Source of the DNA: DASZBX01 sp035943635
GTDB lineage: Bacteria; Actinomycetota; Actinomycetes; Streptomycetales; Catenulisporaceae
DNA: 64,000 bases
Direction of reading: 5' to 3'
Assembly (NCBI GenBank): GCA_035943635.1
Contig: DASZBX010000143.1
Location: forward strand, 1-64,000
A program made the position numbers and the translations under genes. Positions 51,643 to 58,298 of the stretch are shown here, in pieces. The notes beneath the pieces were generated by a model. That model was not told the DNA's origin and searched no databases. It was given only the letters and a program-made list of their open reading frames with translations. Numbering within the stretch: the stretch's first letter is position 1; every line of letters begins with the position of its first letter.

Positions 51643-51677
51643 CAAATGACGACAGTGGCGCGATTACTCGTCATTTG
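51643..51677. promoter_or_regulatory. Inverted repeat, candidate operator 2
   Basis: Perfect 10-bp arms CAAATGACGA and TCGTCATTTG separated by 15 bases, just right of operator 1 and before the likely start of the divergent gene. Confidence 0.5.
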
Positions 51678-51713
51678 TTGACTATGAAATGGCGACTTGG
51701 AATGCTCACATCC

Positions 51714-52427
51714 ATGAATCCCGAGGAGTCGCCGCCCCCACTGCCTGCCGCAGGAGGGTTCGTCGCAGAACCCCGACGGAAGGCAGCAGACGCGATCCTC
51801 TCCGCGCGTGAAGCCGCGCTAGGCGGCCTTCCCGTCGTGGTCACGGGTCCGTCGGACGACGAGCGCGTGCAAGGCATCGCCGCAAATTTCAAGATCGACG
51901 CCCCGCCGTTCTTTATCGAGGGCGCCGTGTCCCGCGGCGACTCTGGACTTGTCGTCACGCGCGTCTCGGTTGCCGCCCCGCCGCCCAGCGGAGTGACTCA
52001 GCGGTCATTGAGAGACACGCCCCTCGCCGACATCCTCAAGAAGATTCGCGCGCACGTCGCATGGGAGGAGGCCAGGCGCCAGGGCACGCGCGCGTTTCTC
52101 GGCCAAGAGCCGGCGCCCGGACTATTCGAACCTGGGGACACTCAGATTCCGCAGACGTCTGGTCGCACGCCGATGACCGACGAACTCCTGCGTCAGGTGG
52201 CGCTCGCCTTCCTTGAGGAGACCGGGCCGGGCAAGGATAAGCGCGCCATCCGGCGAATGGCCGAACGATTCGACCGGCCGGAGGGCACTTTGCGGACCTG
52301 GATCGCCCGAGCACGCAAGGAAGGTTGGCTCGGTCCCGGATCCAAGGGTCGGATTGGCGCGGAGCCCGGGCCGAAACTCACTGCCTCCCTGCGTCATCAG
52401 GGCCTTGGTGGTACGGCGGGCGAGTAG
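51714..52427 (+). CDS. Hypothetical protein with C-terminal HTH-like region
   Basis: A 237-residue protein from ATG 51714 (MNPEESPPPL). Earlier in-frame starts at 51636, 51684 and 51702 exist, but the palindromes at 51611-51677 argue against the first. The N-terminal part is disordered; the middle has VSRGDSGLVVTRVSVAAPPPSG; the last 75 residues have FLEETGPGKDKRAIRRMAERFDRPEGTLRTWIARARKEGW, a likely HTH. It is divergent from the XRE gene and lies before the tyrosine recombinase. A role as activator or directionality factor is conceivable. Confidence 0.6.
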   Translation: MNPEESPPPLPAAGGFVAEPRRKAADAILSAREAALGGLPVVVTGPSDDERVQGIAANFKIDAPPFFIEGAVSRGDSGLVVTRVSVAAPPPSGVTQRSLRDTPLADILKKIRAHVAWEEARRQGTRAFLGQEPAPGLFEPGDTQIPQTSGRTPMTDELLRQVALAFLEETGPGKDKRAIRRMAERFDRPEGTLRTWIARARKEGWLGPGSKGRIGAEPGPKLTASLRHQGLGGTAGE

Positions 52428-52488
52428 CGTCACCGTGTCCGCATCAGGTCTACATGGTCGCTTCGTGGCCGGTCCAACGCCGATTCGG

Positions 52489-52516
52489 ATACCCCACAAT
52501 CAATGTTATGGGGTAT
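52489..52516. promoter_or_regulatory. Palindrome and leaderless promoter of the tyrosine recombinase gene
   Basis: Arms ATACCCCA and TGGGGTAT (8 bp, 12 apart) overlap a TATGAT -10 box at 52514-52519, which lies six bases before the ATG at 52526. The spacing suits a leaderless transcript controlled by a protein binding the palindrome. Confidence 0.5.
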
Positions 52517-52525
52517 GATCGAATC

Positions 52526-53467
52526 ATGACGTCAACCGATCTCGCCCCGCGCGTTCTGACCGGAACCGTGATGTCTTCGACCGCCCTCGATCAGCCGGAC
52601 CCGTGGCCGGTGATCGTCGACCGGTGGATCGCCGCGCAGACCTCGCCGCGCACCCGCGAGGGATACGAGCGCGAGGCCCGGATCTACTCGGAGTGGTGCG
52701 AGCAGCGCGGACTGGATCCCCGCGTGGTCCGTCGGCACGACATCGAGGCCTACCGGAACGAGCGGACCGAGGCTGGCGACTCGGCCCGCACGATCGCCCG
52801 GCGACTGTCGGCGATCAGTTCGCTGTACACGTACGGCGGCGGCTACGGGCTCGGCGCCAATCCGGTCACGGGGGTGAAGCGGCCGAAGGTGGATCGCAAC
52901 TCATCGCCGTCGCAGTCCCTCGCCCGCCGGGAGGTGCCGGAGCTGCTCGCGGCGGCCGAGGCGGACGGCCCGCGGTCGGCTGCCCTGGTGGCGCTGCTCG
53001 TCTTGGCCGGCCTGCGCGTGTCCGAGGCGCTGGCGGCCGAGGTGGGCGACCTCGGCCACGACAAGGGGCACCGGACTCTGACGATCCGGGCGAAGGGCGG
53101 CGCCGAGGTGAAGGTTCCGCTTGCCCCCGCGGTGGCGCGCGCGGTCGAGTCGGCGGCCGGGAAGCGGCCGGCCGGGCCGATCCTGGCGACCAGCTCGGGC
53201 AAGCCGATGGACCGCCGGCACGCGCACCGCACCATTCAGCGCCTGGCGAAGGCGGCCAGCGTCCAGGACGCCGAGCACATCGGCCCGCACGATCTTCGGC
53301 ACACGGCGGTGACGGGGGTGCTGGAGATGACCGACAGTATCGACGCCGGGCAGCGCCTGGCCCGGCACGCCTCGCCGGTCACGACGCAGACCTATGACCA
53401 CCGGCGCCGGAGCCTTGACGACCACCCGTCCTACGGCCTGGCAGGTTGGTTCGCCGCGAAGGGCTAG
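52526..53467 (+). CDS. Tyrosine recombinase (XerC/D-like)
   Basis: A 313-residue phage-integrase-family recombinase. A SAM-like core-binding domain (TSPRTREGYEREARIYSEWCEQRGLDPRVVRRHDIEAY, about 33-70) precedes the catalytic domain. The catalytic Arg is in LAGLRVSEALAAEV (about 170), a Lys is in IRAKGGAEVKVPL, HxxR is in IGPHDLRHTAV (about 255), a second His is in RLARHASPVTTQTYDH, where the Tyr nucleophile is in TYDH (about 293). It resembles XerD in size and has no arm-binding domain. It is convergent with the serine integrase, two bases apart. It may resolve multimers or invert/excise DNA rather than integrate. Confidence 0.9.
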   Translation: MTSTDLAPRVLTGTVMSSTALDQPDPWPVIVDRWIAAQTSPRTREGYEREARIYSEWCEQRGLDPRVVRRHDIEAYRNERTEAGDSARTIARRLSAISSLYTYGGGYGLGANPVTGVKRPKVDRNSSPSQSLARREVPELLAAAEADGPRSAALVALLVLAGLRVSEALAAEVGDLGHDKGHRTLTIRAKGGAEVKVPLAPAVARAVESAAGKRPAGPILATSSGKPMDRRHAHRTIQRLAKAASVQDAEHIGPHDLRHTAVTGVLEMTDSIDAGQRLARHASPVTTQTYDHRRRSLDDHPSYGLAGWFAAKG

Positions 53468-53469
53468 CA

Positions 53470-54906
53470 CTACTCCATGCCCTCGAGGGGTTCGAGCCGG
53501 ACGGTGGCCGGGTCGAAAGGTGCCCGGCCGGCCTTTCCGAGCAAGATCGTGACCTTGACCAACTGGGACACCACGGCCCGTTTGCGGTCCAGGATCATAC
53601 GCTCCCAGGCCTCTGCCGGATCCTCGGCGAGGACCAGGTCGACGAGGATCCGGGAGCGCTGCGGGTGCGTCATCTTCGCCTCGACCTCGGCCAGACGCTC
53701 GCGGATGCGCCGGGAGGCGTCCCGGAACTCCCGTGGGTTGCCGTCGTCGTCATCGGCGAACTCCGCGGCAAGTGCGTCGAGCCGGCCGCGCAGCGCCACG
53801 GCCTGGGCGCGCAGGTCTGTCATGTCGGGTGCGTCGCGGTCGATCAAAAGCCCGGCGGCGTCGGCGCGAGACAGGCGCCTGACTACGTACTCCTCGACCC
53901 AGTCGTCGATCGGGTCGGCGAACCGAGCGAGATGCTTGACCGGGCCGCGGCACTTGTAGATCGGTTGCACGGTCGTGCCGGCGCTCTTGGACCCGCGCGA
54001 ACCTGATGTGACCGTGGTGCCGTCCTGGCACACCCCGCACAGGGCGATCCCAGACAGCAGCCACCGGCGCCCCGGCCCCGGGCTGGTGGTCCGGTACACG
54101 TCCTCGAGGAGATGTTTCGCCGACCTCCACGTGTCCTCGCTGACGATCGCGGGCCAGGTTCCTGGATACAGGCTCCCAGGCGGGTCGCTGTTGCGGCGGC
54201 GCGCCGGGTACTCGCGCAGAGCCGCGTACCGCTCATTGAGCAGGAGTTGACGCACCGCGTTGTGGTCCCAAGGCTTGCCGTTGCGGTTCGGCCGGCCACG
54301 TTCGTTCAGGTCGCGGGCGAGGCCGGACAAGCTCACTCCGGCGAGCAGGTCGGCAAACAGTGCGCGCACGTCGTCGGCCTCGTCCGGCACGGTCTCCGTG
54401 CCGTCCTTCGTGTACCCGTAGCAGCGCGGTCCGCCAGGCGGTTTGCCCATCTCGACGTTCTGCTGCATCTTGCGCTGCTCCCTTTCGGAAAGCTGTTCGA
54501 CCTCGAACGTGTCGACCTCGCCGAGCATGCCAGCAAGCATCCGGCCAGCCGCAGTGGTCAGGTCGAGCTCTGGACCTTTAACGCAGAGCACAGAGACGCT
54601 GTGCTTGCGGAAAATCTCAATTCCGGCTGCGCGTTCACCGCGATTCCTCCATAGTCTTCCCATGGCGTAGACGAGGACGGCGTCGACCTCTCCGCGTTGG
54701 ATGGCCGCGAGAAGCTCGGCGTAGTCAGGCCTGGGACCGCCGTAGGTTGCGGACCTGTCGTTGTCGACGAACCGACGTCTGATAGTTAGGCCACGACGTT
54801 CCGCTAGAGCGTCGGTGTCCTCGTCTTGGCGCTGAACGCCGAGTTCATCGCCGGCTCGGTCCAGCGAGATTCGGGCGTAGGTTGCAGGGTTGCGGAATGA
54901 GGCCAT
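53470..54906 (-). CDS. int: Large serine recombinase (integrase)
   Basis: A 478-residue site-specific integrase. The resolvase catalytic domain opens YARISLDRAGDELGVQRQDEDTDA, with the nucleophile Ser in RIS, then AVLVYAMGRLWRNRGE and TTAAGRMLAGMLGEVDTFEVEQLSER. The recombinase domain is at about 155-260 (GGPRCYGYTKDG...LNERYAALREY). A zinc ribbon (ALCGVCQDGTTVT...YKCRGPVKHLARF) and a coiled coil (LRAQAVALRGRLDALAAEFADDD) follow, with another helical stretch. It starts at ATG 54906, 16 bp inside the att core, with TATACT seven bases upstream. It is the enzyme that most likely built the attL/attR junctions here. Confidence 0.94.
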   Translation of the reverse strand: MASFRNPATYARISLDRAGDELGVQRQDEDTDALAERRGLTIRRRFVDNDRSATYGGPRPDYAELLAAIQRGEVDAVLVYAMGRLWRNRGERAAGIEIFRKHSVSVLCVKGPELDLTTAAGRMLAGMLGEVDTFEVEQLSEREQRKMQQNVEMGKPPGGPRCYGYTKDGTETVPDEADDVRALFADLLAGVSLSGLARDLNERGRPNRNGKPWDHNAVRQLLLNERYAALREYPARRRNSDPPGSLYPGTWPAIVSEDTWRSAKHLLEDVYRTTSPGPGRRWLLSGIALCGVCQDGTTVTSGSRGSKSAGTTVQPIYKCRGPVKHLARFADPIDDWVEEYVVRRLSRADAAGLLIDRDAPDMTDLRAQAVALRGRLDALAAEFADDDDGNPREFRDASRRIRERLAEVEAKMTHPQRSRILVDLVLAEDPAEAWERMILDRKRAVVSQLVKVTILLGKAGRAPFDPATVRLEPLEGME

Positions 54907-54912
54907 GGGGTA

Positions 54913-54918
54913 GAGTAT
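54913..54918 (-). promoter_or_regulatory. -10 box of the serine integrase gene, leaderless
   Basis: TATACT on the - strand, seven bases before the ATG, so transcription should begin at the start codon. The matching -35 position falls across the att core: the integrated site has no good hexamer, while the rebuilt attP would place TTCTCA (4/6 to TTGACA) 16 bases upstream. Confidence 0.55.
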
Positions 54919-54921
54919 AGC

Positions 54922-54923
54922 CA
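54922..54923. other. attR crossover dinucleotide (CA)
   Basis: To the right is the 5' radical SAM coding DNA (GCGGTGCCCGCAGCC), to the left is element DNA (GTATAGC). Together with attL it reconstructs a continuous gene in which TG are the first two bases of the second cluster Cys codon. Confidence 0.85.
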
Positions 54924-55154
54924 GCGGTGCCCGCAGCCGCGGTAGGGGTTGACGGTCCAGCGGAACATCGGCGACTGGCCGGCGACCCGGTTGAGCACGG
55001 ATTTGGCCTGGACCTCGTAGAAGGTGGCGCCGCGGAACTCCGGTGTGTCGAAGGTGCGGATGGTCGAGCCGGCCGTGAACAGGGCGATTTGGCCTTCCCC
55101 GGTGTCGGCACCGCGCTCGTCGCCGTCGTCGATCAGCTGGCCCGACCATCGCAT
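54922..55154 (-). pseudogene. 5' part of the radical SAM protein gene, split by the element
   Basis: The first 77 codons of the gene whose remainder is at 24690-25529: MRWSGQLIDD...IALFTAGSTIRTFDTPEFRGATFYEVQAKSVLNRV...FRWTVNPYRGCGHR. Rv2578c opens in the same way (FHEVLCKSALN... YRGCxHxCRYCFAR). The frame breaks after the Arg that precedes the second cluster cysteine and runs into element DNA (WLYSTPW). Excision would restore the full CGHRCVYC motif. The start ATG at 55154 is assigned by family likeness. Confidence 0.9.
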
Positions 55155-55317
55155 GCGATGAGTATAGAACTAGCGTTCGAAAAAATGCCAGTGGCGGGGC
55201 GCGGGCAGAGGCTTTGGGTTGTTGCGGTGGAGGGCGTCACAGCCTTGCCGGGCGGTGTTAGGGCATTGCTGAGGCCCTGGTGTGCGGGGTGGCGGCCGGG
55301 CAGGCTAGCCTGCTCGG

Positions 55318-55758
55318 GTGAGTACCCTCGATGAAGTGGCCGAGCGCGATGGCTGGCGCTGCTGGGTGTGCGATGAGCCGGTCGACCCCGACATGTCGGT
55401 GAACGATCCGCGGGGGCCCAGCGTCGACAGCCGGACCGCCGACCGGAAGGCCAAGGTCGTCGAACGGCTCGCGCATCGCGGGTGCAACACCCGTAAGGGT
55501 GCGGTCAAGGTGGTCATCGCCTGGCCGGATCATTTGTTCGTGATCGAACCCGCGCCGCTGATCGCCGTTGCCGAGAGGCTGGAGCGCAAGGGTGGCCGCG
55601 AGTTGGTGGGGCGTTGTCCGACCAGACAGGACGCCCAGGAGGTGGCGGATTGGTTGGTGGACCGGTTCTCCCGACTGGTTCCGGGGCTTCCGGTGACTGC
55701 CGGGATTGAGGCCGGCGGCGGGCAGTTCCTTGTCGCCTTGGCTACCGGTCGCCGCTGA
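55318..55758 (+). CDS. HNH-like zinc-motif protein
   Basis: A 146-residue protein. The first half reads VAERDGWRCWVCDEPVDPDMSVNDPRGPSVDSRTADRKAKVVERLAHRGCNTRKG, with a CxxC pair, an Asp/Pro/Ser-Val-Asp section and a final HRGCN that resembles the HNH nuclease layout, though a canonical D-H-I-x-P histidine is not visible. The C-terminal part is a mixed fold (VADWLVDRFSRLVPGLPV). It starts at a GTG with no strong ribosome site. Possibly catalytic or only structural zinc; function unknown. Confidence 0.6.
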   Translation: MSTLDEVAERDGWRCWVCDEPVDPDMSVNDPRGPSVDSRTADRKAKVVERLAHRGCNTRKGAVKVVIAWPDHLFVIEPAPLIAVAERLERKGGRELVGRCPTRQDAQEVADWLVDRFSRLVPGLPVTAGIEAGGGQFLVALATGRR

Positions 55759-55957
55759 CGGGATGCGGGCGGGGGCTTAAGCGGAGGGGCTTGAGCGGGG
55801 CGCGGTCCTGGGTGGGGCGGGATGTGTTCTCGGGGACGGTCGGTCGGTCAGTCGGCTGGGTTGGGGCATCTTGTGCTGCTGTTTTGTGGGCGGCGGGGGC
55901 GGTCGATTCAGGGGGAAGGTCATGGTTGGGGCTTGTCTCTGTTGTGCGGTCACGAGA

Positions 55958-55969
55958 CGAACATGTTCG
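55958..55969. promoter_or_regulatory. TetR operator, distal copy
   Basis: Perfect 12-base palindrome CGAACATGTTCG, the same core as the proximal operator; centres are 30 bp apart (three helical turns). Confidence 0.7.
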
Positions 55970-55982
55970 CTCCGTACTTGTT

Positions 55983-56004
55983 CGTAACGAACATGTTCGT
56001 TACG
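55983..56004. promoter_or_regulatory. TetR operator, proximal copy
   Basis: Perfect 22-base palindrome with arms CGTAACGAACA and TGTTCGTTACG, nine bases before the TetR ATG. It would block its own promoter and that of the FAD monooxygenase downstream. Confidence 0.85.
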
Positions 56005-56012
56005 ATGGGGGT

Positions 56013-56702
56013 ATGACGACGAACTCCGAAGCTCCCCGCAGCCGTCGGGAGCGGCCGGCCAAACCGGCTCTGAGCAGGGCGGCCATCATTGAGACGGCGG
56101 TCCGGTTGATGCGCGCCGAAGGGCTGGAGCGGGTCACCATGCGTCGCCTGGCGCAGGAGCTCGACACCGGGCCGGCCTCGCTGTACGTGTACGTGCGCAA
56201 CACGGCGCAGCTGCACGCGGCGGTCCTCGACGAACTGCTCGCCGGTGTCGACCGGAGCCCGGCCGAAGCCGGGGCCGCCGGCGACTGGACGGATCGGCTG
56301 GTGCAGATCCTCGCGTCGTACACGAAGGTCCTGTTCGAGAACCCCGGTCTGGCCCAGTCGGCGCTGGTGGCGCGGCCTTCGGGGCCGGGGTACCTCAGCC
56401 TCCTCGAGTCGCTGCTCGCACTGCTGGCCGAGGGCGGCGTTCCGGGGGATCGGGCCGCTTGGTTGCTGGACCTGCTCTTGCAGCTCGGCACCGCGACGGC
56501 GGCCGAGCAGGCGACCCGGGACCGCGCCGTCGACTCGCAGGATGAAGTGGACCAACTCGCCGCCGCGCTGGCGGTCGCCGACGCGGGCACGCATCCGCAC
56601 CTGGCCGGGCTCGGCACCGAGCTGCTCTCCGGCACCGGCCCGGATCGTCTGGACTGGGGTTTTCGCGTACTGATCAGCGGAACTCTGCACACTCCGCGAT
56701 AG
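56013..56702 (+). CDS. TetR family repressor next to a TetX-like enzyme
   Basis: A 229-residue regulator. The HTH is at about 20-65: LSRAAIIETAVRLMRAEGLERVTMRRLAQELDTGPASLYVYVRNTAQLHAAVLDELL. The C-terminal ligand domain has the helical layout of the TetR_C class (tetracycline repressor-like, e.g. VLFENPGLAQSALVARPSGP). The ATG at 56013 is directly after two palindromic operators, and a longer frame would read through them. The FAD monooxygenase gene follows 79 bp later in the same direction, so the pair should respond to a shared small molecule. Confidence 0.92.
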   Translation: MTTNSEAPRSRRERPAKPALSRAAIIETAVRLMRAEGLERVTMRRLAQELDTGPASLYVYVRNTAQLHAAVLDELLAGVDRSPAEAGAAGDWTDRLVQILASYTKVLFENPGLAQSALVARPSGPGYLSLLESLLALLAEGGVPGDRAAWLLDLLLQLGTATAAEQATRDRAVDSQDEVDQLAAALAVADAGTHPHLAGLGTELLSGTGPDRLDWGFRVLISGTLHTPR

Positions 56703-56781
56703 CGCGGCTCGGATATTCCGGCATAGACATGGATGTAGACATCGATAGCTGTAGAACACGCCACTCGAAAGGGGCACTCAC

Positions 56782-57948
56782 ATGACCACACCAACGACTC
56801 ACACCACACCGCTTCATCACCCGATCGCCGTAATCGGCGCGGGGCTCGGCGGTCTCGTGTTCGCCAGCGTCCTGCACCGGCACGGGATCGAGGCGGCCGT
56901 CTACGAACTCGACGCCTCCGCGACCGCCCGCTACCAGGGAAGCATGCTGGACATGCACGAGGAGTCCGGGCAGGCCGCGCTGCGGGCCGCCGGGCTGTTC
57001 GACGAGTTCCAGAAGATCGTCCACGTCGGCGGCGAGGCCATGCGGGTCCTGGACAAGGACGGCACCGTGCACTGGGAGGAGGACGGCGAGAACGGCAACC
57101 GTCCCGAAGTGCTGCGTACCTCACTGCGCGAGATCCTGCTCGCGACCCTGCCCGAGGGAACGATCCGCTGGGGGTCGAAGCTGACCGAGGTGCGTGCGCT
57201 CGGCGGTGGACGGCACGAGGTCACGCTCGCCGACGGCCGGACCTTCACCACCGACCTGCTCGTCGGCGCGGACGGAGCCTGGTCGAAGGTGCGCCGACTG
57301 GTTTCGGACGCCGAACCCGTCTACTCCGGGCTGTCGTTCGTCGAAGCGCACCTGCTGGACGCCGACGTGCGTCACCCGGACAGTGCCGAGCTGATCGGGT
57401 CGGGCCTGATGTTCGCTCTTTCGGATGAGAAGGGTTTCATCTCGCACCGGGACAGCGACGGCAAGCTGACCGTGCACGCCTCGCTCAAGACCCCGGCCGA
57501 CTGGGTCACCTCGGGGGCGGTCGACTTCGCCGACCCGGCCGCGGCGAAGGCGGGCGTCCTGGAGCACTTCGCCGACTGGGACGAGGAGTTGCGCCGGCTC
57601 ATCGCCGACAGCGACGGCGCGCTGGTCCCGCGCGCGATCTACGCGCTCCCGGTCGGGCACAGCTGGCCGCGGACGCCCGGCGTGACGCTGCTCGGCGACG
57701 CCGCGCACCTGATGTCGCCGTTCGCCGGGGAGGGGGCGAACCTGGCCATGCTCGACGGTGCGGAGCTCGCGGCGGCGGTCGCGGCGCACCCCGGGGACGT
57801 GGAGGCGGCTCTGGCCGAGTACGAGCGGGCGCTGTTCCCGCGCAGCGAGGCGGCCGCGGGGGAGTCGGCGCGCAATCTCGCGACGCTGCACGGGCCCGAC
57901 GCGGTGCGCAGCCTGCTCAGCATCGTCGGCGGGCCGGTAGCGCAGTAA
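56782..57948 (+). CDS. FAD-dependent monooxygenase, TetX-like
   Basis: A 388-residue group A flavoprotein hydroxylase. The N-terminal Rossmann motif is IAVIGAGLGGLVFASVLHRHGI (about 15-36). MLDMHEESGQAALRAAGL (about 56) resembles TetX (LDLHEHDGQKALREAGL by recollection). DLLVGADGAWSKVRR (about 158) and the FAD-ribose motif VTLLGDAAHLMSPFAGEGANLAMLDGAELA (about 302) complete the fold. TetX hydroxylates tetracyclines; many homologues act on other aromatics, so the substrate is open. AAAGGGG precedes the ATG. The upstream TetR and its operators suggest induction by the substrate. Confidence 0.9.
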   Translation: MTTPTTHTTPLHHPIAVIGAGLGGLVFASVLHRHGIEAAVYELDASATARYQGSMLDMHEESGQAALRAAGLFDEFQKIVHVGGEAMRVLDKDGTVHWEEDGENGNRPEVLRTSLREILLATLPEGTIRWGSKLTEVRALGGGRHEVTLADGRTFTTDLLVGADGAWSKVRRLVSDAEPVYSGLSFVEAHLLDADVRHPDSAELIGSGLMFALSDEKGFISHRDSDGKLTVHASLKTPADWVTSGAVDFADPAAAKAGVLEHFADWDEELRRLIADSDGALVPRAIYALPVGHSWPRTPGVTLLGDAAHLMSPFAGEGANLAMLDGAELAAAVAAHPGDVEAALAEYERALFPRSEAAAGESARNLATLHGPDAVRSLLSIVGGPVAQ

Positions 57949-58057
57949 CACAGCGCAGTGGCGGCGCGGGGCGCGGGAGTCGGAAGCCGTGCAACCTGCG
58001 CAGTAACACAGCGCAGTGGCGGCGCGGGGTGCAGGGGTCGAGAAGCAGTGCCACCTG
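57942..58057. repeat. 58-bp tandem duplication at the end of the monooxygenase gene
   Basis: Two direct copies with period 58 begin GCAGTAACACAGCGCAGTGG at 57942 and 58000. The first 30 or so bases are nearly identical; the rest diverges. Copy 1 starts inside the last codons and stop of the monooxygenase gene. Confidence 0.8.
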
Positions 58058-58298
58058 CGGTGTCGGCCGAGCGGGTGACACCCGTGTGGCCCATGGGGCG
58101 GGGGTTCCATCGGACGGTTCATGCGTGTTCTGATGTCAGAAGACGAATGCGGTGTTAGATTTCGGACAATCTTTACCAAGATGCCCGGGAGTGGGACCGA
58201 TCGCGGACTATCGTGACAAACGGCCGGTTGTTTAGGCTGGCTAAGTTGATTGCGACCCCGGCCGCGGTCGACCGGCACCGCAGCGGAAGGAACGAGAC

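Larger units (their letters stand above)
25528..54923. mobile_element. Integrated conjugative-type element (AICE-like), about 29.4 kb
   Basis: The two halves of a single radical SAM gene flank this DNA, and both halves share only the dinucleotide CA (TG on the gene strand) at the junction, as expected for a large serine integrase. Element content supports this: serine integrase at the right end reading inward from the att site, TraB/FtsK-type translocase, DUF2637-like membrane protein, RepA-like ATPase with Toprim primase beside an iteron array, XRE regulators and excisionase-like proteins. A tail tape-measure gene is present, but I found no capsid, portal, large terminase or lysis gene. The layout matches actinomycete integrative and conjugative elements more than a prophage. 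Confidence 0.92.

Noticed and set aside
25528..54923. Prophage as the identity of the element
   Set aside because: Apart from the tape measure and a terminase-like HTH protein there is no head, portal, large terminase, baseplate or lysis gene, whereas transfer and plasmid-type replication genes are present.
55823..55860. GTCGGTCGGTCAGTCGG run upstream of the TetR gene as an operator
   Set aside because: It is a short direct repeat without dyad symmetry, and the clear palindromes at 55958-56004 explain regulation better.
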